39,736 nucleotides of DNA from Candidatus Thermoflexus japonica (GTDB lineage: Bacteria > Chloroflexota > Anaerolineae > Thermoflexales > Thermoflexaceae): assembly GCA_002898735.1 (NCBI GenBank), contig BEHY01000022.1, positions 1 through 39,736 on the forward strand, read 5' to 3'. A program made the translations under genes and the position numbers. This document shows positions 6,833 to 15,813 of the stretch, one piece after another. The notes under the pieces are model-generated. The model worked only from the letters and a program-made list of their open reading frames with translations. It was not told the origin of the DNA and did no database searches. Position 1 is the stretch's first letter. Each line of letters begins with the position of its first letter.

Positions 6833-9478
6833 ATGAGCGCGGAGACCCCCATGCTCGCCCAGTATCGCCGGATCAAGGCCCGCTTCCCGGATGCCATTGT
6901 GATGTTCCGGCTGGGCGACTTCTACGAGATGTTTGAAGAGGACGCCAGGATCGCCGCCCGGGAGCTGGAACTGGCCCTGACCTCCCGCTCGTTCTCCAAG
7001 GATGTGCGCCTGCCGATGGCCGGGGTGCCCGCCCACCACGTCACGTCCTATATCGGCCGGCTGATCGCCAAAGGCTACAAGGTCGCGGTGGTCGAGCAGC
7101 TGGAGGATCCGAAAAAGGTCCGGCGGCTGGTGAAGCGGGATGTGGTGCGGGTGATCACCCCCGGCACGGTCGTGGAGGAGGCGCTGCTCCGCGACCGGCT
7201 GGAGAATTACCTGGTGGCCATCGCCCCCTCCCCCAGCGGACAGGCCTTCGGCCTGGCGGCCATGGATCTTTCCACCGGCGAATTCTTCACCACCCAGCTG
7301 GAAGGCCCGGAGGCGGAATCCCTCCTCCTGGAGGAGCTGGCCCGCCTGAACCCGGCCGAGCTGGTGCTCCCGGAATCCCGAGCGGGGGATGCGGCATGGG
7401 TGGCCCGCCTGAAAGGGGAACGCACGGTCCGGATCTCCCCGATCCCCGATGCGGCCTTCGATCCGGACCAGGCGCGCCGCTGCCTTCTGGAGCACTTCCA
7501 GGTCCCCTCCCTCCAGCCCTACGGATGCGAGGGGTTGCCATGGGCCATCGCCGCGGCCGGCGCGGCCCTCCATTACGTGAAAACCTCCCAGATCTCCGAT
7601 CTCCGCCATCTGCGCCACCTCAGCACCTACCATCGCGATGCCTATATGGGGCTCGACCCCATCACCCGCCGGAACCTGGAGCTCACGGAGACTATCCGGG
7701 AACGTCGGACGGAGGGCAGCCTGTTCTCCGTGCTGAACCACACGGTGACGGCCATGGGGGCCCGCCTGCTGCGCCGCTGGCTCCTCCAGCCCCTCGTGGA
7801 CATCGAGGCGATCCAGATGCGTCTGGACGCGGTGGAGGAGCTGGTGCGCGACGGGTTGCTCCGACAGGACCTGCGCCGGCTGCTGGACGGGCTTTACGAT
7901 GTGGAACGGCTGGTGGGGCGCATCGGCTTCGGCAACGCCAACGCCCGCGATCTGGTCGCCCTCAAGCGGACGCTGCAGCGCATCCCCCAGATCCGCAGCC
8001 GGCTGCTGTGGGTCCAGGCCGCCCGGCTTCAGGCCCTCCGGGATGAGCTCGACCCGTGCGTCGAGGTGGTTTCGCTGATCGATCGGGCCATCGTGGAGGA
8101 TCCGCCCATCCTGCTCCGGGAAGGCGGGTTGATCAAACCGGGCTATCACGAGGAGCTCGACCGGCTCCGCCGGGCCGAAGAGGAGGGCCGGCGCTGGCTG
8201 GCCGAGCTGGAGCAGCGGGAGCGGGCCCGCACCGGCATCGACAGCCTCCGGGTCCGGTATAACGAAGTCTTCGGGTTCTTCATCGAGGTCCCTCGTTCCA
8301 AAGCGAACCAGGTCCCCCCCGATTACGAACGCCGGGCGACCATCACCCACGCCGAACGGTTCATCACGCCGGAGCTCAAAGCGCGGGAGACGGAGATCCT
8401 GGCCACCCAGGAGCGGATCGAGGATCTGGAATACGAACTCTTTGTGGAGGTGCGGGGGAAGGTCGCCGAGCATATCGAGCGGCTCCAGGGGGTCGCTCGC
8501 CGGCTGGCGGAGCTGGACGTCTATCAGGCGCTGGCGGAGGCCGCCGCCCGTTACGGCTACACACGGCCCATCGTGGAGGACAGCGATCGGATCGAGATCC
8601 GGGAGGGCCGGCATCCCATGGTGGAACGATACCTTCCCCCCGGCGAGCCCTTCGTCCCCAATGATGCGGAGCTCAGCGCTTCGCGCCGGCTGATCATCCT
8701 GACGGGCCCCAACCTGAGCGGCAAGTCGGTTTACATCCGCCAGGTCGCCCTGATCGCCCTGATAGCCCAGATGGGCTCCTTCGTGCCGGCCCGGTCCGCC
8801 CGCATCGGCGTGGTGGACCGCCTGTTTGCCCGTGTGGGGGCCAGCGATGACATCACCGCGGGGATCTCCACATTCATGGCGGAGATGCTGGAAACCGCTT
8901 ACATCCTTCACCACGCGACCCCGCGCTCCCTGGTGATCCTGGATGAGGTGGGGCGAGGGACCAGCACCTATGATGGGATGAGCCTGGCCTGGGCGGTGGC
9001 CGAAGCCCTGCACGATGAGATCCAGGCCCGCACCCTCTTCGCCACTCACTATCTGGAGCTCACCCGCCTGGCGGACCACCTGGAAGGGGCATGCAATATG
9101 ACGATGGCGGTGAAGGAGATGGGGGATCAGGTGGTGTTCCTGCGGCGGGTGATGCCGGGGGCAGCCGATAAATCCTATGGGATCCACGTCGCGCAGCGGG
9201 CCGGCCTGCCCGAGCGGGTGATCCGGCGGGCCCGCCAGGTGCTGGAGGAGCTGGAGGGAAAGCGGGGGGAAAGGCAGGGGGAACACGAGCTGCCCGCGCC
9301 CCATCGGGAGCGCCCCCCCGCCCTCCCGGAGGAGTTCGAAGAGGTCCGACGTCTGCTGCACGAACTCCTCGGGCTGGATCTCGTGAACATGACGCCGTTG
9401 CAGGCCCTGCTGGCCCTGAACGAATTCCAGGGGCGATTGCGCCAGCTTGTGCAGAACAGCGGAAGGGGGATCGAATAA
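6833..9478 (+). CDS. mutS: DNA mismatch repair protein MutS
   Basis: 881 aa, normal length for MutS1. The ATG at 6833 is chosen because AGGAGG (6819-6824) overlaps the alternative GTG at 6824. Domain order: mismatch-recognition domain with the Phe-X-Glu wedge motif (Phe30-Tyr31-Glu32 in GDFYEMF), connector, core/lever and clamp, then the ABC ATPase with Walker A GPNLSGKS (625-632) and Walker B ILDEVGRG (Asp704-Glu705), and a short C-terminal helix-turn-helix region. The Walker A has Leu-Ser where many MutS have Met-Gly or Met-Ala. It recognises mismatches and small loops in DNA. No mutL is adjacent. It ends 6 nt from the stop of a convergent gene. Confidence 0.97.
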   Translation: MSAETPMLAQYRRIKARFPDAIVMFRLGDFYEMFEEDARIAARELELALTSRSFSKDVRLPMAGVPAHHVTSYIGRLIAKGYKVAVVEQLEDPKKVRRLVKRDVVRVITPGTVVEEALLRDRLENYLVAIAPSPSGQAFGLAAMDLSTGEFFTTQLEGPEAESLLLEELARLNPAELVLPESRAGDAAWVARLKGERTVRISPIPDAAFDPDQARRCLLEHFQVPSLQPYGCEGLPWAIAAAGAALHYVKTSQISDLRHLRHLSTYHRDAYMGLDPITRRNLELTETIRERRTEGSLFSVLNHTVTAMGARLLRRWLLQPLVDIEAIQMRLDAVEELVRDGLLRQDLRRLLDGLYDVERLVGRIGFGNANARDLVALKRTLQRIPQIRSRLLWVQAARLQALRDELDPCVEVVSLIDRAIVEDPPILLREGGLIKPGYHEELDRLRRAEEEGRRWLAELEQRERARTGIDSLRVRYNEVFGFFIEVPRSKANQVPPDYERRATITHAERFITPELKARETEILATQERIEDLEYELFVEVRGKVAEHIERLQGVARRLAELDVYQALAEAAARYGYTRPIVEDSDRIEIREGRHPMVERYLPPGEPFVPNDAELSASRRLIILTGPNLSGKSVYIRQVALIALIAQMGSFVPARSARIGVVDRLFARVGASDDITAGISTFMAEMLETAYILHHATPRSLVILDEVGRGTSTYDGMSLAWAVAEALHDEIQARTLFATHYLELTRLADHLEGACNMTMAVKEMGDQVVFLRRVMPGAADKSYGIHVAQRAGLPERVIRRARQVLEELEGKRGERQGEHELPAPHRERPPALPEEFEEVRRLLHELLGLDLVNMTPLQALLALNEFQGRLRQLVQNSGRGIE

Positions 9479-9484
9479 AGGAAG

Positions 9485-10189
9485 TTACCCCAGCGCATCC
9501 AGAGGGACCGTTTCCAGAGCCTCCAGCTCCGGGATCTCCACCCGGTAGCGCCGCAGGGCGCGGGCCAGAAGGAGCATGCCCTCGATCCGCCGGCGGCTCT
9601 CCAGATCCAGCCCGGCCTCCCGCTCCCGATAGAGGACGACCCACCCGATCCCCCGCCGCGCGGCTTCCTCGAGAATCCCTTCAAACAGATGACGCGACTC
9701 GGGGGGAAGGATCCCCTTCAGCCAGGCCGCCGCCCATGTCGCTTCTTCCGGGCCCGGTTGAATCCGAACCGCGGGCCCGCGCTCGACCCAGAAACCGGCT
9801 ATACAGCGTTGCCATCCCGGCGCGGCCACACAGGCTTCCACGGCATCCAGATCCAGATCCCGCGCCAGCAGGTAGATCGCTTCCCCATCCAGGGTGATCC
9901 CTTCCACCTCCGCCCGGGGCTCCTCGTATCCGAAGCGGATCAACCACGGGATGGCCCACGGGTCCCGGATCCGGAGGCCGCGCTCGGTCCGGATCTGGTG
10001 GGGGATCACCCGATGGGGTCGGGTCCACTCCGGGAAGGCGAAAACGATCTCCACCACACCGGCCCGGAGGATCTCCATCCCCCGGCGTCGGAGAGCCTCC
10101 TCGAGTTCTTCGAGAGGAAAGGGCGGGGCGGCTCCCCAGAGGAAGACACGCCCCGCCCAGCGGGTCGCCACGGTGGGAAGCTGGAACAT
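9485..10189 (-). CDS. Conserved-looking hypothetical protein downstream of mdh
   Basis: 234 aa, not recognised. It is acidic/arginine-rich and leucine-rich, with no signal peptide, membrane segment or catalytic motif I can identify; cytoplasmic by default. Its ATG lies 4 nt after the mdh stop codon with only a weak RBS (AAGG) in the mdh tail, so it is probably translationally coupled to mdh. It is convergent with mutS with only 6 nt between stop codons, leaving no room for a terminator between the two. Codon usage matches its neighbours. Function unknown. Confidence 0.7.
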   Translation of the reverse strand: MFQLPTVATRWAGRVFLWGAAPPFPLEELEEALRRRGMEILRAGVVEIVFAFPEWTRPHRVIPHQIRTERGLRIRDPWAIPWLIRFGYEEPRAEVEGITLDGEAIYLLARDLDLDAVEACVAAPGWQRCIAGFWVERGPAVRIQPGPEEATWAAAWLKGILPPESRHLFEGILEEAARRGIGWVVLYREREAGLDLESRRRIEGMLLLARALRRYRVEIPELEALETVPLDALG

Positions 10190-10193
10190 CGCC

Positions 10194-11159
<966 letters not shown>

Positions 11160-11168
11160 TCACAGAAA

Positions 11169-11197
11169 ATTATAATCCAATCCCAGCGCGGAGGATG
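11169..11197 (-). promoter_or_regulatory. Probable mdh promoter (-10 TATAAT)
   Basis: A perfect -10 hexamer TATAAT on the minus strand (11169-11174), 39 nt upstream of the mdh ATG. The hexamer at -35 spacing (11192-11197, CATCCT) is poor. The assignment rests on the -10 and its position. Confidence 0.5.
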
Positions 11198-11221
11198 AGT
11201 TGTTCCAAAGAGGCCCATATC

Positions 11222-11250
11222 TCGGGTGCGGCTTTGCCGCGGTAACCCGA
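11222..11250 (-). terminator. Possible terminator of the TVP38-family gene
   Basis: TCGGGT-GCGGC pairs with GCCGC-(4-nt bulge)-ACCCGA around a TTT loop, 19 nt after the stop codon at 11270. There is no U tract. Confidence 0.4.
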
Positions 11251-11269
11251 CCGGGCACGCCCCACCCGT

Positions 11270-11971
11270 TTACGATGCATCCTCCCGATAGATCTCGAGG
11301 GGAGAAACCCGAGCCATCCCGGCGATGCGCCAGGCCAGAAGGAGCGCGGCGACGCTGAGCGAAGCCGCCACCGCCAGCCAGAGGGGCTCCCCGGAGCGCA
11401 AATAAGCCCCTACGGCGTTGGCGATCAGCACGTGGACCAGACGGGCCAGCGTGCTCACGGCGAAAGCGGGGATCAGCGGAAGGGGCGAAAGGCCGATCGC
11501 CCAGGCGAGGAGGTCATCGGGGGTGAGCGGCAACAGGAAGACCACGATCACCACGGTGAGCCCGTAGCGCTGGATCAGGCGTTCCATCCGGGCCAGGCGT
11601 TCCCTCGGCAGGAAGGCGACCAGAAGGGGGCGGCCCAGCCCGCGGGCCAGGGCCATCGTGAGGCCATTGCCCAGGCTCACCCCCACCCATGTGAGCAGGG
11701 AACCCCACCATGGCCCGAACCAGTAACCGCTGATCCATCCCAGCAACGCGCCCGGGAGCGGAGCCACGACCACCTGGAGCGCGTTCAGCACGATCAACCC
11801 GAACGCGCCGGCGACCCGGTTGGCGGCCAGCCATGATTCGATACGCTCCCGCTCCGTCAGGAGCGGCCACAGGTAAGGGAACGTCAGGAGGCCGGCGCTC
11901 AGGAGCGTTAGCAAAACGGCCGCGCGGATCACCAGTCCCCGTGGCAGACCCTCTGGTTTCCCCCTGTCCAT
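11270..11971 (-). CDS. TVP38/TMEM64 (VTT/DedA-like) integral membrane protein
   Basis: 233 aa. It has an N-terminal hydrophobic segment (about 12-33), a re-entrant loop/helix region with PLPGALLGWISGYWFGPWWG (about 75-95), the conserved Gly-rich helices that follow, an Arg-containing amphipathic stretch (LARMERLIQRYG), and two or more C-terminal helices. This is the VTT-domain layout of the TVP38/TMEM64 family, whose members are implicated in lipid scrambling or envelope homeostasis. The start is uncertain: the ATG at 11971 lacks a clear RBS, and the open frame extends upstream through the tRNA-Pro gene, which cannot be coding. It is downstream of tRNA-Pro and its terminator, so it must have its own promoter in 11972-12052. 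Confidence 0.8.
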   Translation of the reverse strand: MDRGKPEGLPRGLVIRAAVLLTLLSAGLLTFPYLWPLLTERERIESWLAANRVAGAFGLIVLNALQVVVAPLPGALLGWISGYWFGPWWGSLLTWVGVSLGNGLTMALARGLGRPLLVAFLPRERLARMERLIQRYGLTVVIVVFLLPLTPDDLLAWAIGLSPLPLIPAFAVSTLARLVHVLIANAVGAYLRSGEPLWLAVAASLSVAALLLAWRIAGMARVSPLEIYREDAS

Positions 11972-12052
11972 CGCAAAGGCGTTGACCGGATGGTGTGGGG
12001 AAGTTGCCGGGGCAGCGGATCTGAGCCCGGCGGCGCAGGCCCCGGCCCTCAT

Positions 12053-12088
12053 AAAAACGTCGGGGGCGGCCGGAGCCGCCCCCGACGT
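12053..12088 (-). terminator. Intrinsic terminator of tRNA-Pro
   Basis: A perfect 14-bp stem (ACGTCGGGGGCGGC with its complement) and CGGA loop directly follow the tRNA 3' end. On the minus strand a T-rich tail (TTTT/A at 12053-12057) follows. Confidence 0.9.
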
Positions 12089-12089
12089 G

Positions 12090-12164
12090 TCGGGACGGGC
12101 GGATTTGAACCGCCGACCCCTGCAACCCCATTGCAGTGCGCTAACCTGGCTGCGCCACGTCCCG
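12090..12164 (-). tRNA. tRNA-Pro (anticodon GGG)
   Basis: 75 nt on the minus strand. The 7-bp acceptor stem CGGGACG/CGTCCCG has the C1:G72 pair and discriminator A73 typical of bacterial proline tRNAs. The D arm is present, the anticodon stem is CTGCA/TGCAG with loop A-T-GGG-G-T (T33, anticodon GGG, G37), and the T arm has GGTTCAAATCC. CCA is not encoded. It decodes CCC and CCU. It is preceded by a good promoter and followed by an intrinsic terminator, so it is a single-gene transcript. Confidence 0.97.
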
Positions 12165-12175
12165 TTGCAGCTTCT

Positions 12176-12204
12176 ATTATAATCCGGCCCTCCGGATTCA
12201 GCAA
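12176..12204 (-). promoter_or_regulatory. tRNA-Pro promoter
   Basis: Minus-strand TTGCTG (12199-12204), a 17-nt spacer and TATAAT (12176-12181). The -10 lies 11 nt before the mature tRNA 5' end, a usual distance. Confidence 0.75.
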
Positions 12205-12244
12205 GGCCCACGCGAGAAGAATGGGATGCTTCCCTCGAGGAAAA

Positions 12245-12628
12245 TCAACCTTCCCTGGAAGATCCCCCGGAGCGGTGAGAGCGCTGGGAGAGCGGATGAC
12301 CTGGCCAGACCATGCGCTCCGGGGGAAGTCGATCCAGTTCCGTCTCGGGGAAGGGAACCTCGCCGCTGAAATAGAGCACGTCGACCTCTCCGTCATAGCG
12401 ATAGCGTCGCTTCGCCCAGCGCGGGCCAGTGCGCATCACCACATCGAACCAGACCAGGCGGTTCTGAAGATCAAAGGCCTCGTCCAGAACCCACGAAGGG
12501 GAGTCCGGAGGCAGGGTGGGCTGAAGACGCTGCATCGCCCGCTCCCACAGGCGCTGGCGCTGCGCCTCCGGCGTCATGGCTTCCGCTTCCTCCGGCGGGC
12601 TGAACGCGCGGCGTTTCCAGAACCCCAT
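12245..12628 (-). CDS. Small hypothetical protein downstream of fabI
   Basis: 127 aa. The ATG at 12628 has AGGAGGG eight nt upstream; the longer open frame reaching 12769 runs inside fabI. An N-terminal MGFWKRR is followed by an acidic helical stretch (about 12-40) and a strand-rich middle (VWFDVVMRTGPRWAKRRYRYDGEVDVLYF). The C-terminus is Ser/Arg-rich and probably disordered. No domain is recognised. It is 26 nt downstream of fabI on the same strand, so it is probably cotranscribed with it. Confidence 0.65.
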   Translation of the reverse strand: MGFWKRRAFSPPEEAEAMTPEAQRQRLWERAMQRLQPTLPPDSPSWVLDEAFDLQNRLVWFDVVMRTGPRWAKRRYRYDGEVDVLYFSGEVPFPETELDRLPPERMVWPGHPLSQRSHRSGGSSREG

Positions 12629-12654
12629 GGCTTTTCCCTCCTGATGGACAGGGC

Positions 12655-13455
12655 TCAGGCCGCCGGGTTTTCCTCGACCAGGCGCTCGGTGACGCCGAGG
12701 ATGTGATAGCCGGCGTCGACAAAGATCACCTCGCCGGTGATGGCCGCGGCCCGATCGCTGCACAGCCATGCGGCCAGCGCCCCCACATCCTCGATGGTCA
12801 CATTGCGGCGCAGCGGGACGATCTCCCGGAACAGGCTGTAGAGGGAGCGGAACCCGGGGATGCCGGTCGCCGCCAGGGTTCGGATGGGCCCGGCGGAAAT
12901 GGCGTTGACCCGGATGCCCCGGGGCCCCAGGTCATAGGCCAGGTAGCGGACCGAGGCCTCCAGGGCCGCTTTGGCCACGCCCATCACATTGTAGTGAGGG
13001 ACCACTTTCTCCGAGCCGTAGTAAGTCATGGTGAGCAGTGCGCCGCCGTTTTTCATCAGGGGGGCGGCCTCCCGGGCCAGGGCGGTGAAGGAATACACGC
13101 TCACGTCCATGGCGATCCGGAACCCTTCGCGGGAGGTCAGATAATACGGGCCGCTCAGCTCCTCCCGCTTCGCGAAAGCCACCGCATGGACCAGGATGTC
13201 CAGCCGATCGTAAGCCTGGCGGTATTTCTCGAAAAGGGCGGCGATCTGTTCGTCATCGCTCAGATCGCACGGCTCGATGAACGTCGCCCCCACGCTCTCC
13301 GCCAGGGGGCGAACCCGCCGCTCCAGGGCGGGGCCGGCGTAGGAGAAGGCCAGGGTGGCCCCCTCCGCGTGCATGGCTTTGGCGATACCCCAGGCGATGG
13401 AGTGATCGTTCGCCACCCCGAAGATCAGCGCGATCTTTCCGTCCAGCAGCCCCAT
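12655..13455 (-). CDS. fabI: Enoyl-[acyl-carrier-protein] reductase (NADH) FabI
   Basis: 266 aa. It reduces trans-2-enoyl-ACP in the last step of each fatty acid elongation cycle. It is an SDR fold with the FabI-type nucleotide loop [11 protein letters not shown] (13-23), the catalytic pair Tyr145 and Tyr155, and Lys162 (YNVMGVAK), spaced Tyr-x6-Lys as in E. coli FabI (Tyr146/Tyr156/Lys163). A mobile substrate-loop region (about 190-210) follows. The start at 13455 is fixed by GGAGG; the upstream frame has no RBS. Divergent from the DUF169/2-oxoacid dehydrogenase operon. Confidence 0.95.
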   Translation of the reverse strand: MGLLDGKIALIFGVANDHSIAWGIAKAMHAEGATLAFSYAGPALERRVRPLAESVGATFIEPCDLSDDEQIAALFEKYRQAYDRLDILVHAVAFAKREELSGPYYLTSREGFRIAMDVSVYSFTALAREAAPLMKNGGALLTMTYYGSEKVVPHYNVMGVAKAALEASVRYLAYDLGPRGIRVNAISAGPIRTLAATGIPGFRSLYSLFREIVPLRRNVTIEDVGALAAWLCSDRAAAITGEVIFVDAGYHILGVTERLVEENPAA

Positions 13456-13758
13456 CGATGCCTCCGTTGTGGGATGATGGCCAGCGTCGTCTCGATTTAC
13501 GCCATAACGTATTGTGCAACGGATCCCGCGGAGCCTACAAGCCGGATCCCTCCCCGGGCCCCGGAGGATTCCAGGCGCGCGCTGGCGCCTCGCCTTCCCC
13601 TTGCCGCCGGAGGTCATCTCGAGTTAAAATGAAACCCAGAAGCGAAATTTTAGGACATCCTCCCGGCGCGAGGGGTGCTCTATGCCCCTTCCCGGGGCAA
13701 GGGATCTTGCCGGGTCCATGGACGGCGGGTAAGGAGAATATCTCCTCAGGAGGCCGGG
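13456..13758. other. Divergent promoter region fabI / 2-oxoacid dehydrogenase operon
   Basis: 303 bp without a gene. It holds a plausible plus-strand promoter (13601-13630), then a 120-nt leader for the DUF169 operon with a small GCCCC/GGGGC hairpin near 13682-13696 and a GGAGA/TCTCC hairpin just before the RBS. For the minus strand a TTGCAC element occurs near 13513-13518, but I find no convincing -10. Confidence 0.45.
13601..13630 (+). promoter_or_regulatory. Putative promoter of the DUF169/2-oxoacid dehydrogenase operon
   Basis: TTGCCG (13601-13606), an 18-nt spacer and TAAAAT (13625-13630), the best -35/-10 pair in the interval. It would give a leader of about 120 nt. Confidence 0.45.
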
Positions 13759-14559
13759 ATGCCGGACAGGCTTCAACGCCTGCAGGAGGCCCTTCAGGCT
13801 CACGTGCGCCCGGCCACCTTCCCGGTGGCGATCCGCATGATCGCCCCGGGAGAGCCGTGGCCGGAGAAGACCCGCTTTCCAAAACGGGATTTCGGACAGC
13901 AGATCGCTATCTGTCAGGGCTTCGCCATCGCCCGCCATTACGGATGGATTATCGGGATGCGAGGGGAGGATCTCTCCTGCCCCCTCGCGAAAGTGGTGTG
14001 GGGCTTCGAGCCCATGCTGGACTACTACCTCAACGGCATGACCTGCGCCGGGATGTATACCGAGACCCCGGCCGCCGGAGCGGTGAGCGAGGCCCAGGTC
14101 GATAAATGGGAATACCGCCAATGGGAAGGCGTCGTCGCCGCCCCCCTCCACCGGACCACCTTTGAGCCCCACGTCATCCTCATCTACGGGAACTCCGCCC
14201 AGGTGATGCGCCTGGTGGTGGCCCGCCTCTGGAAGACCGGAGGGCGCCTGACCTCCTCCTTCTCCGGGCGCATCGATTGCGCCGACGCGGTGATCACCAC
14301 GATGAAGACCGACGAATGCCAGGTGATCCTCCCCTGCTACGGCGATCGGGTGTTCGGCCAGGCCCAGGACGACGAGATGGCCTTCACCATCCCGAACAGC
14401 AAGATCGAGTGGATCATCGAGGGGCTGGAGGGCACCCATAAGGGCGGCATCCGTTACCCCATCCCCCGGTTCCTCCGCTACACCGGGATCTACCCCGATC
14501 ACTACATGGAAATGGAACGCCAGTGGAGGGAAGGGAAGGAAATCACCGCGCAGGATTGA
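13759..14559 (+). CDS. DUF169 family protein
   Basis: 266 aa. The start at 13759 has AGGAGG six nt upstream. The sequence fits the DUF169 family: a central segment with conserved Cys and aromatic residues (QIAICQGFAIARHYGW, EDLSCPLAKVVWGF, MTCAGMY), and later CADAVITTMKTDECQVILPCYGDRVFG. Several conserved Cys suggest metal or cofactor binding, but the biochemical function is not established. There is no signal peptide or membrane segment. It is the first gene of the operon, 21 nt before E1 alpha, so it is coexpressed with the dehydrogenase complex; a role in cofactor or substrate handling is only inference. Confidence 0.8.
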   Translation: MPDRLQRLQEALQAHVRPATFPVAIRMIAPGEPWPEKTRFPKRDFGQQIAICQGFAIARHYGWIIGMRGEDLSCPLAKVVWGFEPMLDYYLNGMTCAGMYTETPAAGAVSEAQVDKWEYRQWEGVVAAPLHRTTFEPHVILIYGNSAQVMRLVVARLWKTGGRLTSSFSGRIDCADAVITTMKTDECQVILPCYGDRVFGQAQDDEMAFTIPNSKIEWIIEGLEGTHKGGIRYPIPRFLRYTGIYPDHYMEMERQWREGKEITAQD

Positions 14560-14580
14560 ACCCCTGCTCAGGAGGCAGCG

Positions 14581-15672
14581 ATGGCGGTTGAGGTGAAAGA
14601 GCTCCTTCCGATCACCCAGCGCCATGAGGAGCTGGGCCTATCCGATGAGACCGTCCTCCAGATGTATTATCATCTCCTCCTCTCCCGCCGGCTCGATGAG
14701 CGCTGCTGGGTCCTCCAGCGCCAGGGCCGTGTTCCCTTCCACATCTCCGGCATCGCCCACGAGGGCATCGGCGTGGGGGCGGCTTACGCGCTGCGCAAGG
14801 GCTTTGACATCGTGCATCCTTACTATCGGGACCTCGCCCTCTCCATCGCCATGGGGATGAAGCCGGTGGAGTTCATGCTCGCCCTCTACGGGAAGAAAGG
14901 TGACCCCCACAGCGCCGCCCGTCAGATGCCCTCCCACTTCAGCCTCCGCCGCCTCAACATCATCTCCGGCTCCAGCCCCGTCGCCACCCAGCTCCCCCAG
15001 GCCGCCGGCATCGCCCTCGCGGAAGTCCTCAAACAAAAGCTCCGCCCCCAGCTGGAGGCCGCCGGGTTCCGGGTGAGCCGGGAGATGCGGGTGGTGCTCA
15101 CCTCTACCGGCGAGGGCAGCACCAGCGAGGGCGACTTCCACGAGGCGCTGAACTGGGCCGGTATCTACAAGCTCCCCTTGATCGTCCTGGTCCACAACAA
15201 CCAGTATGCGATCTCCGTGCCGGTCTGGAAACAGATGGCCGTCAAACGGGTGGCCGATCGGGCGGCCGCCTACGGCATCCATGGAGCCGTCTGCGACGGC
15301 GGCAACGTCCTGGAGGTCTACCAGGTTGTGAAGGAAGCGGTGGACCGGGCGCGGGCGGGGGAGGGGACGACCCTGATCGAGGCGGTGACCTACCGCTGGA
15401 CCCCCCATTCGTCCGACGATGATGACCGGACCTACCGGACGCGGGAGGAGGTGGAGCAGGGCAAGCTGCGGGATCCGCTGCCCCGCCTGCGGGATTATCT
15501 CTACCGGCGGAGCCTGCTCACCCAGCGGCTCGAGGACGAGCTGGAGGAACGGGTGCGGGCGGAGGTGGACGAGGCCCAGCGGCTGGCCGAGGAGGCACCC
15601 TACCCGGCCCCGGAGGAAGCCCTGGCCCCGGTTTTCGCCACGGAAGATCGATCCGGATGGTGGGGAGAATAG
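14581..15672 (+). CDS. 2-oxoacid dehydrogenase E1 component, alpha subunit (branched-chain type)
   Basis: 363 aa. It is the TPP-dependent decarboxylase half of an alpha2beta2 E1. The TPP/Mg motif GEGSTSEGDFHEALNWAG starts at 177, with the closing Asn-Asn (206-207) in VHNNQYAIS; GEG rather than GDG is seen in BCKDH E1 alpha. The segment LDERCWVLQRQGRVPFHISG is also the branched-chain 2-oxoacid type (bkdA-like) rather than pyruvate type. The loop with HSSDDDDRTYRTREEV matches the active-site loop region. RBS AGGAGG at 14570-14575. With E1 beta and E2 downstream it should convert branched-chain 2-oxoacids to acyl-CoA. No E3 is in the window. Substrate preference is inferred. Confidence 0.9.
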   Translation: MAVEVKELLPITQRHEELGLSDETVLQMYYHLLLSRRLDERCWVLQRQGRVPFHISGIAHEGIGVGAAYALRKGFDIVHPYYRDLALSIAMGMKPVEFMLALYGKKGDPHSAARQMPSHFSLRRLNIISGSSPVATQLPQAAGIALAEVLKQKLRPQLEAAGFRVSREMRVVLTSTGEGSTSEGDFHEALNWAGIYKLPLIVLVHNNQYAISVPVWKQMAVKRVADRAAAYGIHGAVCDGGNVLEVYQVVKEAVDRARAGEGTTLIEAVTYRWTPHSSDDDDRTYRTREEVEQGKLRDPLPRLRDYLYRRSLLTQRLEDELEERVRAEVDEAQRLAEEAPYPAPEEALAPVFATEDRSGWWGE

Positions 15673-15772
15673 TTTTCTCCAGCAGGCATCCGGCCCATCC
15701 CGCCCCTGCCGGCGTGATCGCTGACCCCCTTTTCGCACGGCCAGGAGAGGCTCGAAACCCGGAGATGGGTGC

Positions 15773-15787
15773 TGGAACAGCCTGTTC
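15773..15787. promoter_or_regulatory. Inverted repeat GGAACAG-C-CTGTTCC in the E1alpha-E1beta spacer
   Basis: A 15-bp near-perfect palindrome within the 141-nt spacer between E1 alpha and E1 beta, 26 nt before the E1 beta start. It could be an operator or a small mRNA hairpin. It resembles GAAC-N-GTTC LexA-like sites but has a 5-nt rather than 4-nt centre. Confidence 0.25.
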
Positions 15788-15813
15788 CGAACGAACGTTT
15801 GGAGGGGTGATCC

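Noticed and set aside
6812..9361. An 849-codon minus-strand open frame
   Set aside because: Fully antisense to mutS, whose motifs are complete. The antisense protein has no recognisable domain or RBS.
11972..12211. N-terminal extension of the TVP38-family protein
   Set aside because: The extension would run through the tRNA-Pro gene and its terminator, so it cannot be coding.
15773..15787. LexA box
   Set aside because: The centre is 5 nt rather than the 4 nt of the GAAC-N4-GTTC consensus, and the flanking genes are metabolic, not SOS genes.
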